A stretch of DNA of 64,000 nucleotides from Paludibacter jiangxiensis. Lineage in GTDB: Bacteria; Bacteroidota; Bacteroidia; Bacteroidales; Paludibacteraceae. Below, piece by piece: positions 1 through 8,926 of the stretch. Where the stretch lies: NCBI RefSeq assembly GCF_001618385.1, contig NZ_BDCR01000002.1, forward strand, positions 232,503 through 296,502. Reading direction: 5' to 3'. Numbering within the stretch: the first letter of the stretch is position 1; each line of letters starts with the position of its first letter. The notes under the pieces were generated by a model. It was not told the origin of the DNA and did no database searches. It worked only from the letters and a program-made list of their open reading frames with translations. The translations under genes were made by a program, and so were the position numbers.

Positions 1-1882
1 GATAAACATATTTTTTGGCAATCACAGGGTTCCCTATTTTGGTTGCAAGATAACTGCCGAAGGGCTCTACTACAGGGAAAATAATTCTCCCGCCATCCGA
101 AACTGCAGTGTATCCTTCCACATAATCGAAGTTGCCATCCGGATGCGCTTCGTTCTTCGAATCGAGGTTGTCTAAGTTTAATACTCGTGTCAGTTGTTGA
201 CCCTTTATGATGCCTTCGTTGATGTAAGAAACATTGATGCCGGTGGAATCGCTCTCATACATCACGTTCAGTTTGAACTTCTCTTTTTGCATTTGAGATG
301 CGCCTACGTTGTAAACGTTTTTCATCATCAACTTCCAGAGAGGAACAGCCGGTGACAGGTTGGTGTTTTTAATCAATTTCACCATGAGCGCTTTAGGTGC
401 TTCAATCGGGTCGGAAGAGAATTCACCAACCTGATATGTTTTGCCTCCTGCCGTATATTCATAAGCAACAGCCAGAACTTCATCTGCATTAAGGGCATTG
501 CGCAAAGAGACGTATCCAAGGCTCTTGTTAATGGTATATTCTGATGCGTCCAGCTTGCGGGCACTTTCAATTTTTTCGTAATCGCGGCTTCCCACAATTC
601 CCATTGATCCGTAAGTAGCATCTAAAATAGTGTTGGAGTTTTGGATGTCGCGGATCCCGGAAAGTGCGGTTACTTCTCCGTACAGAGTGTTCGTTGAGTT
701 TGACGGATATTTAGTGCCGGAGGTTGTCCAGTGCGGGTTCGAAAGGTTTGTCGTTTCTCCCAGATCGGAGAAAGCAACAATGTTTCTGGCCTGAGTAAAG
801 TCGCTTCGCTTGTTTGTTACCCAAACTTCTATCCTGTTGATGGTTATCCCTGATGTGACATATGGCAGATTGTTCATCCATTTGTCGAAGTTGTTGCGAA
901 AGTACTGGGACAGGAAGAAATGCCTGTTGGCATCGTATTTGTCGGCAGCAATATTGAATTTTGTTGTTTGTACGCCACCCTTCGAACTTACCGTTTTGGT
1001 TTGCGACTGTTGCTGAGAAGCTACGGCGACCACATTTAATTTGCCGAATTGTAATTCCGTTTTAATCCCGAACAGGGCAGAACTTCCGGTAATAAGGGAA
1101 CTGTTGAGAGGAAGGCTTACATTTCCGGCTTCAATTTTTTTTACAATTTCGTCTTCTTTGCCCGTGTACCCTAACTTGATCATTTTCTGATCGAAATCGA
1201 AAGATGATTCTGTATTGTAATTGAGGTTAAGATTGACTTTATCACCGACTTTCCCGTTTACATTCAGCTGTATTTTTTCATTGAAATCGAAAGAGGGAGA
1301 CGGCCTGCGCATTCTGTACGGATAAATCGGATTGTCAATCGTGTGGGCGCGAACACCGAATCCAAGTTCTGCCGATCCCTGCATTTTTACCTGAACGCCG
1401 CCGGGGCCAAACAGTTTGTCGGCCGGACCAAGACTGAATTTCATGTCGGTAAGCGCAAACTTGGAGTCCTCGGTTTTTTGTACTGAATCATTGCGTTGTC
1501 TCCAGTACGATTGCATGGATGTTCGTAAGGTATAGTCCTGATATTCCTGAGGCGTCATGGAGATAGGAGTGGCAATGTCCATTGAGCCGACTTTGGTGTA
1601 TACCAGGTATAAACCTGTTACCGGATCATATACAACAGTTGATTTGACGTTGTCCGGGTCTTTCAGGTCCATCGGACGCCGATTGTCCATGTCTGCTACG
1701 CCGATTGCAGATGTCGGTTTCACAGGAAATAATAAAGAAGAATCTTTCCCGTTTTCGTTGTTATGATCACGGGAAACAGAAGACTCTGTTTTTTGTCCTG
1801 ATTGTTGCAATCCGGCCACCGGAAGCGCAGAAATGGCAATAAAACAAAGTGTAAATATGAAGAGTAATATTTTTTTGATCAC
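1..1882 (-). CDS. sprA: Cell-surface protein SprA, N-terminal part (type IX secretion translocon), truncated by window edge
   Basis: This is the first 627 or so residues of SprA, the very large outer-membrane channel of the type IX secretion system. Translating the minus strand from a GTG at 1882 gives a signal peptide (VIKKILLFIFTLCFIAISALP) followed by SprA-type sequence, including GPADKLFGPGGVQVKMQGSA and the beta-rich stretch FNEKIQLNVNGKVGDKVNLN. An in-frame stop lies about 30 bases upstream of the GTG and no ATG precedes the signal peptide, so GTG is the best start. The gene continues past base 1. ruvA lies directly upstream on the same strand, an order common in Bacteroidota. Its presence implies that proteins with type IX sorting signals are exported, which is relevant to the giant protein at the other end of the window. 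Confidence 0.9.
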   Translation of the reverse strand, partial: MIKKILLFIFTLCFIAISALPVAGLQQSGQKTESSVSRDHNNENGKDSSLLFPVKPTSAIGVADMDNRRPMDLKDPDNVKSTVVYDPVTGLYLVYTKVGSMDIATPISMTPQEYQDYTLRTSMQSYWRQRNDSVQKTEDSKFALTDMKFSLGPADKLFGPGGVQVKMQGSAELGFGVRAHTIDNPIYPYRMRRPSPSFDFNEKIQLNVNGKVGDKVNLNLNYNTESSFDFDQKMIKLGYTGKEDEIVKKIEAGNVSLPLNSSLITGSSALFGIKTELQFGKLNVVAVASQQQSQTKTVSSKGGVQTTKFNIAADKYDANRHFFLSQYFRNNFDKWMNNLPYVTSGITINRIEVWVTNKRSDFTQARNIVAFSDLGETTNLSNPHWTTSGTKYPSNSTNTLYGEVTALSGIRDIQNSNTILDATYGSMGIVGSRDYEKIESARKLDASEYTINKSLGYVSLRNALNADEVLAVAYEYTAGGKTYQVGEFSSDPIEAPKALMVKLIKNTNLSPAVPLWKLMMKNVYNVGASQMQKEKFKLNVMYESDSTGINVSYINEGIIKGQQLTRVLNLDNLDSKNEAHPDGNFDYVEGYTAVSDGGRIIFPVVEPFGSYLATKIGNPVIAKKYVY

Positions 1883-1919
1883 AGTCAGGATTCTGTTAAG
1901 TGAATCTTAAGATGATAGA

Positions 1920-2504
1920 CTATAGCAATTTAAGCGCTTGCTTTATGGCTTGTTCAATTGTCAATGACGGTGAACCGGCAAAGATCTTCTCTAATGCTTT
2001 ACTGATAGGTGCCTGTTGAAAACCCAGCATCATCAAAGCCTGAGCAGCCTCTTGTTTTACAGAAGAATACGATTCGGTTCCGGTTGTTTTAGCCTCACCG
2101 GCTATCCGGCCAATTTTATCTTTCAGGTCAATGATTACCCGTTGCGCTGTTTTCAGGCCGATGCCTTTAATGCTTTTAATCGCTGTTACATTGTCCTGAG
2201 CAATATGCTGCTGAAGTTCAGCGATTGATAGTGAGGATAATATCATTCTTGCAGTATTGGCTCCAATGCCCGATACCGAAATCAATAATAAGAACATTTC
2301 GCGCTCTTCTTTGGTGAAAAAGCCAAAAAGTAAGTGAGCATCTTCTCTGATAGCTTCGTAAACGTAGATTTGAGCGCTATCCTTATTTTCAAGGGATGAA
2401 TAGGTCGTCAGGGAAATATGTGTCAGGTAACCGATACCTCCGGTTTCGACTGTGGCCGAAGTGGGGGTTAGTTCTGTTATTTTCCCCTTAATATAATCAA
2501 TCAT
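1920..2504 (-). CDS. ruvA: Holliday junction branch migration protein RuvA
   Basis: RuvA binds four-way DNA junctions and loads the RuvB motor during recombination and repair. The 194-residue product has the usual length. The N-terminal OB-fold begins MIDYIKGKITEL. Two helix-hairpin-helix motifs follow (VSGIGANTARMIL near residue 75-90 and IKGIGLKTAQRVI near 110-125). A small C-terminal RuvB-binding domain (ALMMLGFQQAPISKAL) ends the protein. The start ATG agrees with family N-termini. It lies 37 bases upstream of sprA on the same strand and may be co-transcribed with it. Confidence 0.97.
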   Translation of the reverse strand: MIDYIKGKITELTPTSATVETGGIGYLTHISLTTYSSLENKDSAQIYVYEAIREDAHLLFGFFTKEEREMFLLLISVSGIGANTARMILSSLSIAELQQHIAQDNVTAIKSIKGIGLKTAQRVIIDLKDKIGRIAGEAKTTGTESYSSVKQEAAQALMMLGFQQAPISKALEKIFAGSPSLTIEQAIKQALKLL

Positions 2505-2813
2505 TGAATTTGGTTCTGAAATTTAAGATGTTGTCTCTTTACAACTTGTTAGTTGTAAACGTAAAAAAAATATTTGTAGTACGTAATGTCTACAAAAATA
2601 ATGGTTTTTTATGATATTCGATCTTAAATAATTGCTTTTTTGTTAAACGGAAAAAACAAATTTAATCCTGATAACTTCTCAGAGGAATGAAACCGGAACC
2701 GAATGACGATTCCTGAAAGTATCAGCTTTTTTGCTTTAAGGTTATTAGCTCCGGAATGAAAAGGAACGGAATTGAGAATGAGCTGCGTATGTTGATTTAG
2801 TGCGAGAGTCTTG
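2505..2813 (-). other. Intergenic gap between corA and ruvA
   Basis: This AT-rich gap has no convincing gene. On the minus strand, TATTTTTG (2600-2593) and TAAATTTG (2664-2657) fit the Bacteroidota -7 consensus TAnnTTTG and could drive ruvA. Neither has a clear -33 TTTG at the right distance, so they are only candidates. Confidence 0.3.
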
Positions 2814-3761
2814 TTACAGCCATTTTTTCCATCTGAAATAGAACAAAATAACGACTACTGTTATGACCATCAGAAAAATACATCCCCAAAAACCATATGT
2901 CATTTGAGATCCGGGCAGGTGGGCGAAGTTCATGCCGTAGATACTTGCAATTAAAGTTGGAGGCATGAAGATTACCGTCAGGATGGTAAATATTTTAATG
3001 ATCTGATTCTGTTGGGTATTGACAAGCCCCATAAAGGTATCCTGCAGGAAATCAAGACGATCAAAATTGAATCGTGTGTATTCAAACAAAGAATTTATGT
3101 CTTTGATGATAATGGTTAATTTTGGTTTTAGGTCGGCAGGAAAGATGTTGCTTTTCAGCATGTTGGATACCACTCTTTGTTTATCAATAATGGCCTCACG
3201 AATCGACATCGTTTTTTCCTGAAGGTTCTTGATGGCAATCAAAACATCTTCTTCTGCATCCGAGTCTGATTTTAGAGTGTTACTTAAAGCGGTGATTTCC
3301 TGAGTGGTGTCCTCTATCATGTCCGCGTCTATTTCAACCCGGGTTTCAAGAATAGCCGCAATAACCTGGTATCCGTTGGTGTAGCTTTTACTATTTGCGA
3401 AGAGTTTTTTTACCGTCTCATTGAACGACTTCAGATTAGCACTTCGGACTGATACCAGAATGTTGTTTTTGAGGATAAACGATACTGCCTCCTGCGTGTA
3501 GTTGTCCAGCAGGAATTTAGAGTTGGCGACAATAGTGTCGGCGGTCTCGATGTATCGTGAGCTTATCTCGATTTCTTCAATTTCTTCTTCTTCCTGAATA
3601 TAAATTTTCAGGAAGTCTTCCAGTTGATCTTCAACCTCTTCGGCTACATCATTGAGGTCAATCCAGATGAAATTTGAAAGAGGAATTGTTTTTAGAGTAT
3701 CAATGTCTTTCGACATTTTGAGTCTTCCGTTTTCATGGTAAAATAATCGAAGTTCTGACAT
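2814..3761 (-). CDS. corA: CorA-family magnesium/divalent metal transporter
   Basis: CorA channels move Mg2+, and in some members Co2+ or Ni2+, across the inner membrane as homopentamers. The 315-residue protein has a long acidic cytoplasmic domain (EEEEIEEIEISS near residue 57) and coiled-coil helices. Two C-terminal membrane helices follow (ILTVIFMPPTLIASIYG and GCIFLMVITVVVILFYF). The signature selectivity-filter motif GMN is present in IYGMNF near residue 276, and the C-terminus is basic (RWKKWL), as is typical. The gene is single, on the same strand as rsmA and ruvA, with gaps that allow separate expression. Confidence 0.93.
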   Translation of the reverse strand: MSELRLFYHENGRLKMSKDIDTLKTIPLSNFIWIDLNDVAEEVEDQLEDFLKIYIQEEEEIEEIEISSRYIETADTIVANSKFLLDNYTQEAVSFILKNNILVSVRSANLKSFNETVKKLFANSKSYTNGYQVIAAILETRVEIDADMIEDTTQEITALSNTLKSDSDAEEDVLIAIKNLQEKTMSIREAIIDKQRVVSNMLKSNIFPADLKPKLTIIIKDINSLFEYTRFNFDRLDFLQDTFMGLVNTQQNQIIKIFTILTVIFMPPTLIASIYGMNFAHLPGSQMTYGFWGCIFLMVITVVVILFYFRWKKWL

Positions 3762-3815
3762 GATAATAAACGGTTGAAGGTGATTTTTTATAGTATTCTG
3801 ACTCCCGGAATTGTC

Positions 3816-4589
3816 TTATTGCTTGGTTGATGCAACCCAGTTGGTGAGTTCAACAAAGGACGCTACGTCCAGCTGTTCCGCTCGTTTTTCCAACAAAGGA
3901 TGCGTTGCCTGCGGATTATTTGTTAAAACTCTGAGTGCATTTCGGAGAGTTTTTCGTCGCTGGTTGAATCCGGCTTTCACCACGGCAATAAAGAGCTTTT
4001 CATCGCAGTCGAGCTTTGCTACTTTGTTGCGTTTCAGTCGGATTACCCCTGATTTTACTTTGGGAGGCGGATCGAAGACATGCTCCGATACGGTAAACAG
4101 GTATTCTATATCGTAATATGCCTGAAGGAAAACGCTCAATATACCGTAACTCTTGTTGCCCGGAGGCGATGCAAGGCGCTCAGCTACTTCTTTCTGCAAC
4201 ATGCCGGCAATCACCGGTATGCGATCTTTGTATTCAAGTGCCTTGAAAAATATCTGGCTCGAAATGTTGTAGGGAAAATTACCGATGATACAGAATGGTT
4301 CCCCACCAAAAAGCGAGTCTATGTCATAATTCAGAAAATCGCCTTCGATTAAAGATAGCTGCGGGAAATGTTCTTGTAAGTAAACAACAGATTCTGAGTC
4401 TATTTCAATAGCGGTGAGCTGCATCAGAGGATTCTGAAGCAAAAACTGGGTAAGAACACCGGTACCAGGGCCTATTTCAAGAACATTGGTCGGATTCTCC
4501 GGGGATATACTGGAGGCAATGCGTTGGGCAATAGATAAATCCTTAAGGAAGTGTTGGCCCAAATGTTTTTTTGCTTTTACGTAATTCAT
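3816..4589 (-). CDS. rsmA: 16S rRNA (adenine-N6)-dimethyltransferase RsmA/KsgA
   Basis: This enzyme dimethylates two adjacent adenines near the 3' end of 16S rRNA during small-subunit assembly, using S-adenosylmethionine. The 257-residue product starts with the family hallmark KKHLGQHFLKD. It has the SAM-binding loop VLEIGPGTGVLTQ near residue 37 and the catalytic N-x-P-Y type motif (GNFPYNISSQIFF) near residue 108. The C-terminal domain contains KAGFNQRRKTLRNAL, the usual RNA-binding segment. The start matches homologues. It is divergent from the gtrA-like gene. Confidence 0.97.
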   Translation of the reverse strand: MNYVKAKKHLGQHFLKDLSIAQRIASSISPENPTNVLEIGPGTGVLTQFLLQNPLMQLTAIEIDSESVVYLQEHFPQLSLIEGDFLNYDIDSLFGGEPFCIIGNFPYNISSQIFFKALEYKDRIPVIAGMLQKEVAERLASPPGNKSYGILSVFLQAYYDIEYLFTVSEHVFDPPPKVKSGVIRLKRNKVAKLDCDEKLFIAVVKAGFNQRRKTLRNALRVLTNNPQATHPLLEKRAEQLDVASFVELTNWVASTKQ

Positions 4590-4638
4590 GAGGAGCTGCT
4601 CCGTGTTAATAAATTAGACTAAAACCGGCAGAAAAGCG

Positions 4639-4646
4639 TATATTTG
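4639..4646 (+). promoter_or_regulatory. Candidate -7 promoter box (TATATTTG) for the gtrA-kdsA pair
   Basis: TATATTTG matches the Bacteroidota -7 consensus TAnnTTTG and sits in the rsmA/gtrA divergent gap, 92 bases before the gtrA ATG. No good -33 TTTG is seen. Confidence 0.4.
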
Positions 4647-4737
4647 CACACAGTTTCTGGTATGCAAATTTACCCATAAATGATTAGATAACCTAAAGTT
4701 GTGCTAAAAAAGCAAAACGACAATCAAAAGTTTAGAG

Positions 4738-5235
4738 ATGAGGAAAATAGCCATAACGATTCGTAAGTATATCATTCACTTTATTGACTTCTTTTATATA
4801 AAACCTATTCGGAGGATAATTCCGGAATCGCTTTTTCGGTATTTTTTTTGCGGCTCGGCTAATATGGTGTTTGACTGGTGTCTCTATTTTGTTCTCTACA
4901 ATTTTGTTTTTGCAAAAGAGATATTTCATTTGCCCTTTTTAGCAATTTCTCCGCACATCGCAGCATTTGTATTTTCGTTCCCAGTGTCGTTTGTAACGGG
5001 CTTTTTGTTAGGAAAATATATTAGTTTTCAGGGTTCTTCCCTGCGTGGTCATACGCAACTGATGCGTTATGGAATGGTGACCGGAAGCAATATTCTGATA
5101 AACTATTTTGGCTTGAAGATACTTGTAGAACAAATGGGTATTTTCCCGACTCCGTCTAAGATGATTGTGTCGTTGGTGTGCACTGTTTTCAGTTATGTCA
5201 TGCAGCGTTATTTTACGTTCTCGAAACGATTGTGA
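4738..5235 (+). CDS. GtrA-family membrane protein
   Basis: GtrA-family proteins are small four-helix membrane proteins thought to help flip or channel polyprenyl-linked sugars during envelope glycan modification. The 165-residue product has a short basic N-terminus and four hydrophobic segments (around residues 37-60, 65-90, 110-130 and 140-158). The family-type end PSKMIVSLVCTVFSYVMQRYFTF is present. kdsA starts 22 bases downstream on the same strand, so an envelope polysaccharide role is consistent. The actual sugar substrate cannot be read from sequence. Confidence 0.8.
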   Translation: MRKIAITIRKYIIHFIDFFYIKPIRRIIPESLFRYFFCGSANMVFDWCLYFVLYNFVFAKEIFHLPFLAISPHIAAFVFSFPVSFVTGFLLGKYISFQGSSLRGHTQLMRYGMVTGSNILINYFGLKILVEQMGIFPTPSKMIVSLVCTVFSYVMQRYFTFSKRL

Positions 5236-5257
5236 TTTCTATTATTGATTGATTACC

Positions 5258-6061
5258 ATGAATATTCCACGTCTGAAAAATTGTGATTCGGGAAATTTTT
5301 TCCTGTTAGCCGGCCCTTGCGTTGTAGAGGGAGAAGAGATGGCTTTGTCTATTGCAGAGCGGATTGTGACTATTTGCGACCGACTCAGGATTCCTTACGT
5401 TTTTAAAGGGTCTTACAGGAAGGCAAATCGCTCGCGAATTGATTCATTTACAGGAATCGGTGATGAAAAAGCCCTGAAAATACTGCAAAAGGTAGGACGG
5501 GAATTCGATATTCCGGTGGTGACCGATATTCATACCGAACAAGAGGCCGTATTGGCTGCCGAATACGCTGATGTGCTTCAAATTCCGGCTTTTCTTTGCA
5601 GACAAACAGAGTTGCTGGCAACTGCGGCAAAAACCGGGAAGTGGATCAATATTAAAAAGGGACAGTTTCTTTCTCCTGATGCCATGCAATTTGCAGCCCA
5701 AAAGGTGATTGATTCCGGTAATGATCAAGTGATGTTGACGGAAAGGGGAACAACTTTCGGATATCAGGATTTGGTTGTTGATTTTCGTTCAATTCCGGTA
5801 ATGCAAAAGACCGGTTGTCCTGTAATACTGGATATTACCCATTCGTTACAGCAACCCAATCAGTCGTCCGGAGTTACCGGCGGTCAGCCTGAAATGATTG
5901 AAACGATGGCAAAAGCAGGCGTTGCGGTTGGTGTGGATGGTTTGTTTATTGAAACGCATCCCGAACCCTGGAACGCCAAATCGGATGGTGCGAATATGCT
6001 ACAATTGGATAAGCTGGAAGGTTTGCTTGAAAAACTGGTAGCTATCAGGCAGGTAATCTGA
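5258..6061 (+). CDS. kdsA: 3-deoxy-8-phosphooctulonate synthase (KDO-8-phosphate synthase)
   Basis: KdsA condenses phosphoenolpyruvate with arabinose-5-phosphate, the first committed step to KDO for lipopolysaccharide. I start at ATG 5258 (MNIPRLKNC), three codons after a TTG that extends the frame, which gives 267 residues. Family motifs are LLAGPCVVEG near residue 17, FKGSYRKANRSR near 54, LDITHSLQQP near 192 and FIETHPEPWNAKSDGANM near 230. The cysteine in AGPCV is the residue that, in characterised homologues, marks the metal-dependent class. The E. coli-type enzyme has Asn there. It probably forms an operon with the GtrA-like gene. Confidence 0.96.
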   Translation: MNIPRLKNCDSGNFFLLAGPCVVEGEEMALSIAERIVTICDRLRIPYVFKGSYRKANRSRIDSFTGIGDEKALKILQKVGREFDIPVVTDIHTEQEAVLAAEYADVLQIPAFLCRQTELLATAAKTGKWINIKKGQFLSPDAMQFAAQKVIDSGNDQVMLTERGTTFGYQDLVVDFRSIPVMQKTGCPVILDITHSLQQPNQSSGVTGGQPEMIETMAKAGVAVGVDGLFIETHPEPWNAKSDGANMLQLDKLEGLLEKLVAIRQVI

Positions 6062-6063
6062 TT

Positions 6064-6702
6064 TTAGTGGATAAATTCGTCGCCGGCAAGCGTCATTATA
6101 ACACCAATGACCGCGATGATCATGATGATACTGCCGGTGATGATGTTTACCCATCTCAATCCTCTGACGTTGAATTTGTTGCGGAATACATTAACGATGC
6201 TGGTAAGGAAGAACCACCAGATGCAGGCTCCGACAAGAATGCTCGAAAATCCGACTACAGCTTGTCCGAATTGAGTGGATGCCGTAATGAAGCTGAAACG
6301 GGCATAAAGAGCCATAAATAAGAAAATAATTACGGGGTTGGTTACCGTCAGAGCAAATGAAGTAACGAAATCCTGCATATAGCTCTCTTTGGCTTCCGAT
6401 GTCTTTGAGAGCTGACGGACAGGATTGCTCCTTGAAAGATAAAATCCGAAGGCGAGCACAAGTATACTCCCTGCAATTTGAATAGCAAATTTGTGTAATT
6501 GCAGAAAATCAACCACAAAACTCATCCCATATCCGGTTACAATAGCATAAAGCAAGTCAGAGGCAGTTGCTCCTAAGCCGGTAGCGATGCCATAGTATTT
6601 GCCTCGATTTAAGGTGCGTTGAATACATAATACACCTATAGGACCCATAGGCGCAGATACGCAAATACCGATAATTATGCCTTTCCAGATAATATCAAAC
6701 AT
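6064..6702 (-). CDS. LysE-family amino-acid/metabolite exporter
   Basis: LysE/RhtB-type proteins export amino acids or related solutes across the inner membrane. The frame is open upstream to 6804, but MFDIIWKGIIIGICVSAPMG, starting at ATG 6702, is the typical N-terminus (helix 1 with the conserved PMGP turn), so I use that start (212 residues). About six hydrophobic segments are visible, with the family-type stretch TNPVIIFLFMALYARF in the middle. The stop codon is two bases from the kdsA stop on the other strand, a tight convergent pair. The substrate is unknown. Confidence 0.82.
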   Translation of the reverse strand: MFDIIWKGIIIGICVSAPMGPIGVLCIQRTLNRGKYYGIATGLGATASDLLYAIVTGYGMSFVVDFLQLHKFAIQIAGSILVLAFGFYLSRSNPVRQLSKTSEAKESYMQDFVTSFALTVTNPVIIFLFMALYARFSFITASTQFGQAVVGFSSILVGACIWWFFLTSIVNVFRNKFNVRGLRWVNIITGSIIMIIAVIGVIMTLAGDEFIH

Positions 6703-6867
6703 CCTGCAAATATCGGTAATTTTTTGCAATTTTCTGTGGGGTGGGCTAAAAACAATCGTTTTATAATTGTAAATTGGTTTAATAAATTTATTGATAAAAT
6801 GCAATTTTTTCGCTTGTGTTCAGGAGTGTAGAACTTGCAAAATGTTTTAAGTGAGGAGAATTTTTAT

Positions 6868-7350
6868 ATGTCAGAGAGTATTGTAAAACTTGAAGGTGTT
6901 TCGAAATTGAGTCAGTATGAATCGTTGTTCGCACAATTGAAATCCTTGTTGGGAGGAGAAAAGGATGTGATTGCTAACATGGCTAATGCAGCCGCTGCAA
7001 TCAAAGAGGTTTTTGGCTTTTTTTGGGTGGGATTTTATATTGTTCGCGAAAATCAGCTCGTACTGGGACCATTTCAGGGGCCAATTGCCTGCACCCGGAT
7101 AGCTTTCGGAAGGGGCGTTTGCGGTACAGCCTGGAAAGAGGCGAGTACGCTTATCGTGCCGGACGTGGATGCCTTTCCGGGGCATATTGCATGTAGCTCT
7201 TTGTCTAAATCGGAAATTGTAGTTCCTCTGATGCATGAGCAAAAGGTGTGGGCAGTGCTCGACGTTGACAGCGATCAGTTGGATACATTTGATGCTGTTG
7301 ATAGGGAATTTCTTGAAAAAATAGTAGTTCTTATAAATGAGGAGGAGTGA
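6868..7350 (+). CDS. msrC: GAF-domain free methionine-(R)-sulfoxide reductase
   Basis: fRMsr reduces free methionine-R-sulfoxide with cysteine chemistry in a GAF-fold active site. The start at ATG 6868 is preceded by GAGGAG and gives 160 residues. The start further upstream at a TTG is less likely. The three family cysteines are in GPIACTRI, GRGVCGTAW and HIACSSLS (about residues 74, 84 and 108). The acidic pair in DVDSDQLDTFD and the helix VDREFLEKI also match. It is a monocistronic housekeeping antioxidant gene. Confidence 0.9.
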   Translation: MSESIVKLEGVSKLSQYESLFAQLKSLLGGEKDVIANMANAAAAIKEVFGFFWVGFYIVRENQLVLGPFQGPIACTRIAFGRGVCGTAWKEASTLIVPDVDAFPGHIACSSLSKSEIVVPLMHEQKVWAVLDVDSDQLDTFDAVDREFLEKIVVLINEEE

Positions 7351-7406
7351 TGTGATTGTTTGTTGCATCAGTGTGATCGGTCAATTACAAAAAGTGTGAA
7401 TTGCTC

Positions 7407-7601
7407 ATGAAAAACTTGCAAAAAAATAACAAAAATAAGCTTCGGATTACTGCAAAGGACTATGTAAAAGCGGTGAAGAAAGCGGATCGGGAGATTGAAC
7501 TTACGCTGCAAGTTGGTTGGAAGTCAATCCATAAGATTCATAAGAGCAAAAAACTGTATGACCGTAAATCGTACAAGAAGAAGCTTGGTGGAGAGGATTA
7601 A
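7407..7601 (+). CDS. Small basic conserved protein of unknown function
   Basis: The 64-residue product (from ATG 7407; a TTG two codons earlier is in frame) is strongly basic, with a lysine-rich start and end. The central helix is KLRITAKDYVKAVKKADREI. I have a recollection of similar short proteins in other Bacteroidales but no functional assignment. The charge would suit nucleic-acid or ribosome binding, which is inference only. It follows msrC by 56 bases on the same strand. Confidence 0.6.
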   Translation: MKNLQKNNKNKLRITAKDYVKAVKKADREIELTLQVGWKSIHKIHKSKKLYDRKSYKKKLGGED

Positions 7602-7790
7602 TTCGTTAAATAAACTAAAAACACTGATATTTAATAGCTTCTCCTTATGAATGTTGATGTTGTTTGTTTCTTGATATATAGTGGTTTATCTATTCAATGT
7701 TTGCTTCTTTGATATCTTCGTGTTCGTACACGGTATTGCAGAATAAAAGAAAATAGTATACATTCGCAAATTCAAAATTAACCTGAAACC

Positions 7791-8861
7791 ATGAGTGTCG
7801 ATAAAAAGATAACAATCAAAGATATTGCGAAAAAGGCCGGGGTATCTGCCGGAACCGTAGACCGTGTTCTTCATAACCGGGGCGAAGTTTCGGAAAAAAG
7901 TAAAGAAAAAATAAAGGCTACGCTGAAAGAACTCAATTATGAGCCGAACCTTATTGCCAGTTCTTTGTCGGCAAGGAAAACTTACCGTATTATATCCCTG
8001 ATCCCTTCTTTTGAGGAAGGTGATTATTGGGAGGCGGTTGACAAAGGAATTGACAGAGCCATCGCCGAGTTTGATAAATTCAATGTAGAGATAGAGAAAC
8101 GATACTTCAACCAGTTTGAAGCTCAATCGTTTTACGGTGCAATCGATGCTTTGGAACATGAGGATTTTCAGGGACTTCTTCTTTCTCCTATTTTGCGGGA
8201 TAAAAGTCTGGCATTGTGTGCGACAATGAAAAAAAGAGGCATTCCGGTGGTTTTTGTTGACTCTCAGATCGAGGGTGCCGATTATCTGGCGTATTTCGGG
8301 CAGCCTTCTTTTCAAAGTGGCTTTATCGGAGCCAAATTTGTAACCGCTTCGTTGCCACAGGGGAAAAATATTGTATTGTTCCGGACTTTGCGTAAAGGCT
8401 TTATCGGAGCAAACCAGACTTTGCAGCGTCAGGAGGGTTTCCTGTCGTACCTGAGTGAGTATCGTCCCGATTGTTCGGTGGTAAACGTGGAACTGCAGGC
8501 TGGTAATTTTGAAATGAACGAGTTGCTGATGCGCAGAGCCTTCGATGAACGTAATAATGTCGGAGCTGCTGTGATCTTTAATTCTACAGCTTATAATATT
8601 GCAGCTTTTTTGGAACGCGAAAAGATAGAAAATGTGACTCTGCTGGGTTACGATGCACTGAGCAAAAATGTGGCTTATCTGAAGCAGGGCAAAATTGCCA
8701 TTATCATCGCACAACGTCCCGAAATGCAAACTTATAATGGCATAAAGGCACTGTTCAATAGCATCGTTCTGAAGAAAGAAGTGAAAAAAGTGAATTATAT
8801 GCCTGTCGATTTGCTGGTGAAAGAAAATGCTGATTATTATACTGATTATAAACCCTTTTGA
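7791..8861 (+). CDS. LacI-family transcriptional regulator of the uxa genes
   Basis: The 356-residue protein has an N-terminal LacI helix-turn-helix (KITIKDIAKKAGVSAGTVDRVLHNRGEVS, residues 6-34), a hinge (NLIASSLSARKT) and a periplasmic-binding-protein-like sensor domain (YRIISLIPSFEEGDYW onward). It lies 65 bases upstream of uxaB on the same strand, so control of tagaturonate/altronate catabolism is the natural inference. An imperfect dyad at 8889-8907 is a candidate operator. The variant recognition helix (AGTVDRVLH rather than the more common VSTVSRALN) is shared with a Bacteroidales subgroup that senses sugars. Confidence 0.9.
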   Translation: MSVDKKITIKDIAKKAGVSAGTVDRVLHNRGEVSEKSKEKIKATLKELNYEPNLIASSLSARKTYRIISLIPSFEEGDYWEAVDKGIDRAIAEFDKFNVEIEKRYFNQFEAQSFYGAIDALEHEDFQGLLLSPILRDKSLALCATMKKRGIPVVFVDSQIEGADYLAYFGQPSFQSGFIGAKFVTASLPQGKNIVLFRTLRKGFIGANQTLQRQEGFLSYLSEYRPDCSVVNVELQAGNFEMNELLMRRAFDERNNVGAAVIFNSTAYNIAAFLEREKIENVTLLGYDALSKNVAYLKQGKIAIIIAQRPEMQTYNGIKALFNSIVLKKEVKKVNYMPVDLLVKENADYYTDYKPF

Positions 8862-8888
8862 AAGCCCGATAAACTAAAATTATTATAC

Positions 8889-8907
8889 TATTGTCGATTT
8901 GGCAATA
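8889..8907. promoter_or_regulatory. Candidate LacI-type operator upstream of uxaB
   Basis: TATTG and CAATA half-sites flank a nine-base centre with partial symmetry (TATTGTCGATTTGGCAATA). It lies between the LacI gene and uxaB, 20 bases before the uxaB ATG, a position suited to repression. There is no comparative support. Confidence 0.35.
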
Positions 8908-8926
8908 AACTTCAAAGAATATACAA

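Noticed and set aside
7686..8729. Long antisense ORF (347 codons) opposite the LacI regulator gene
   Set aside because: It is a shadow of the regulator gene: low-complexity, no family features, and the plus strand has a clear LacI protein.
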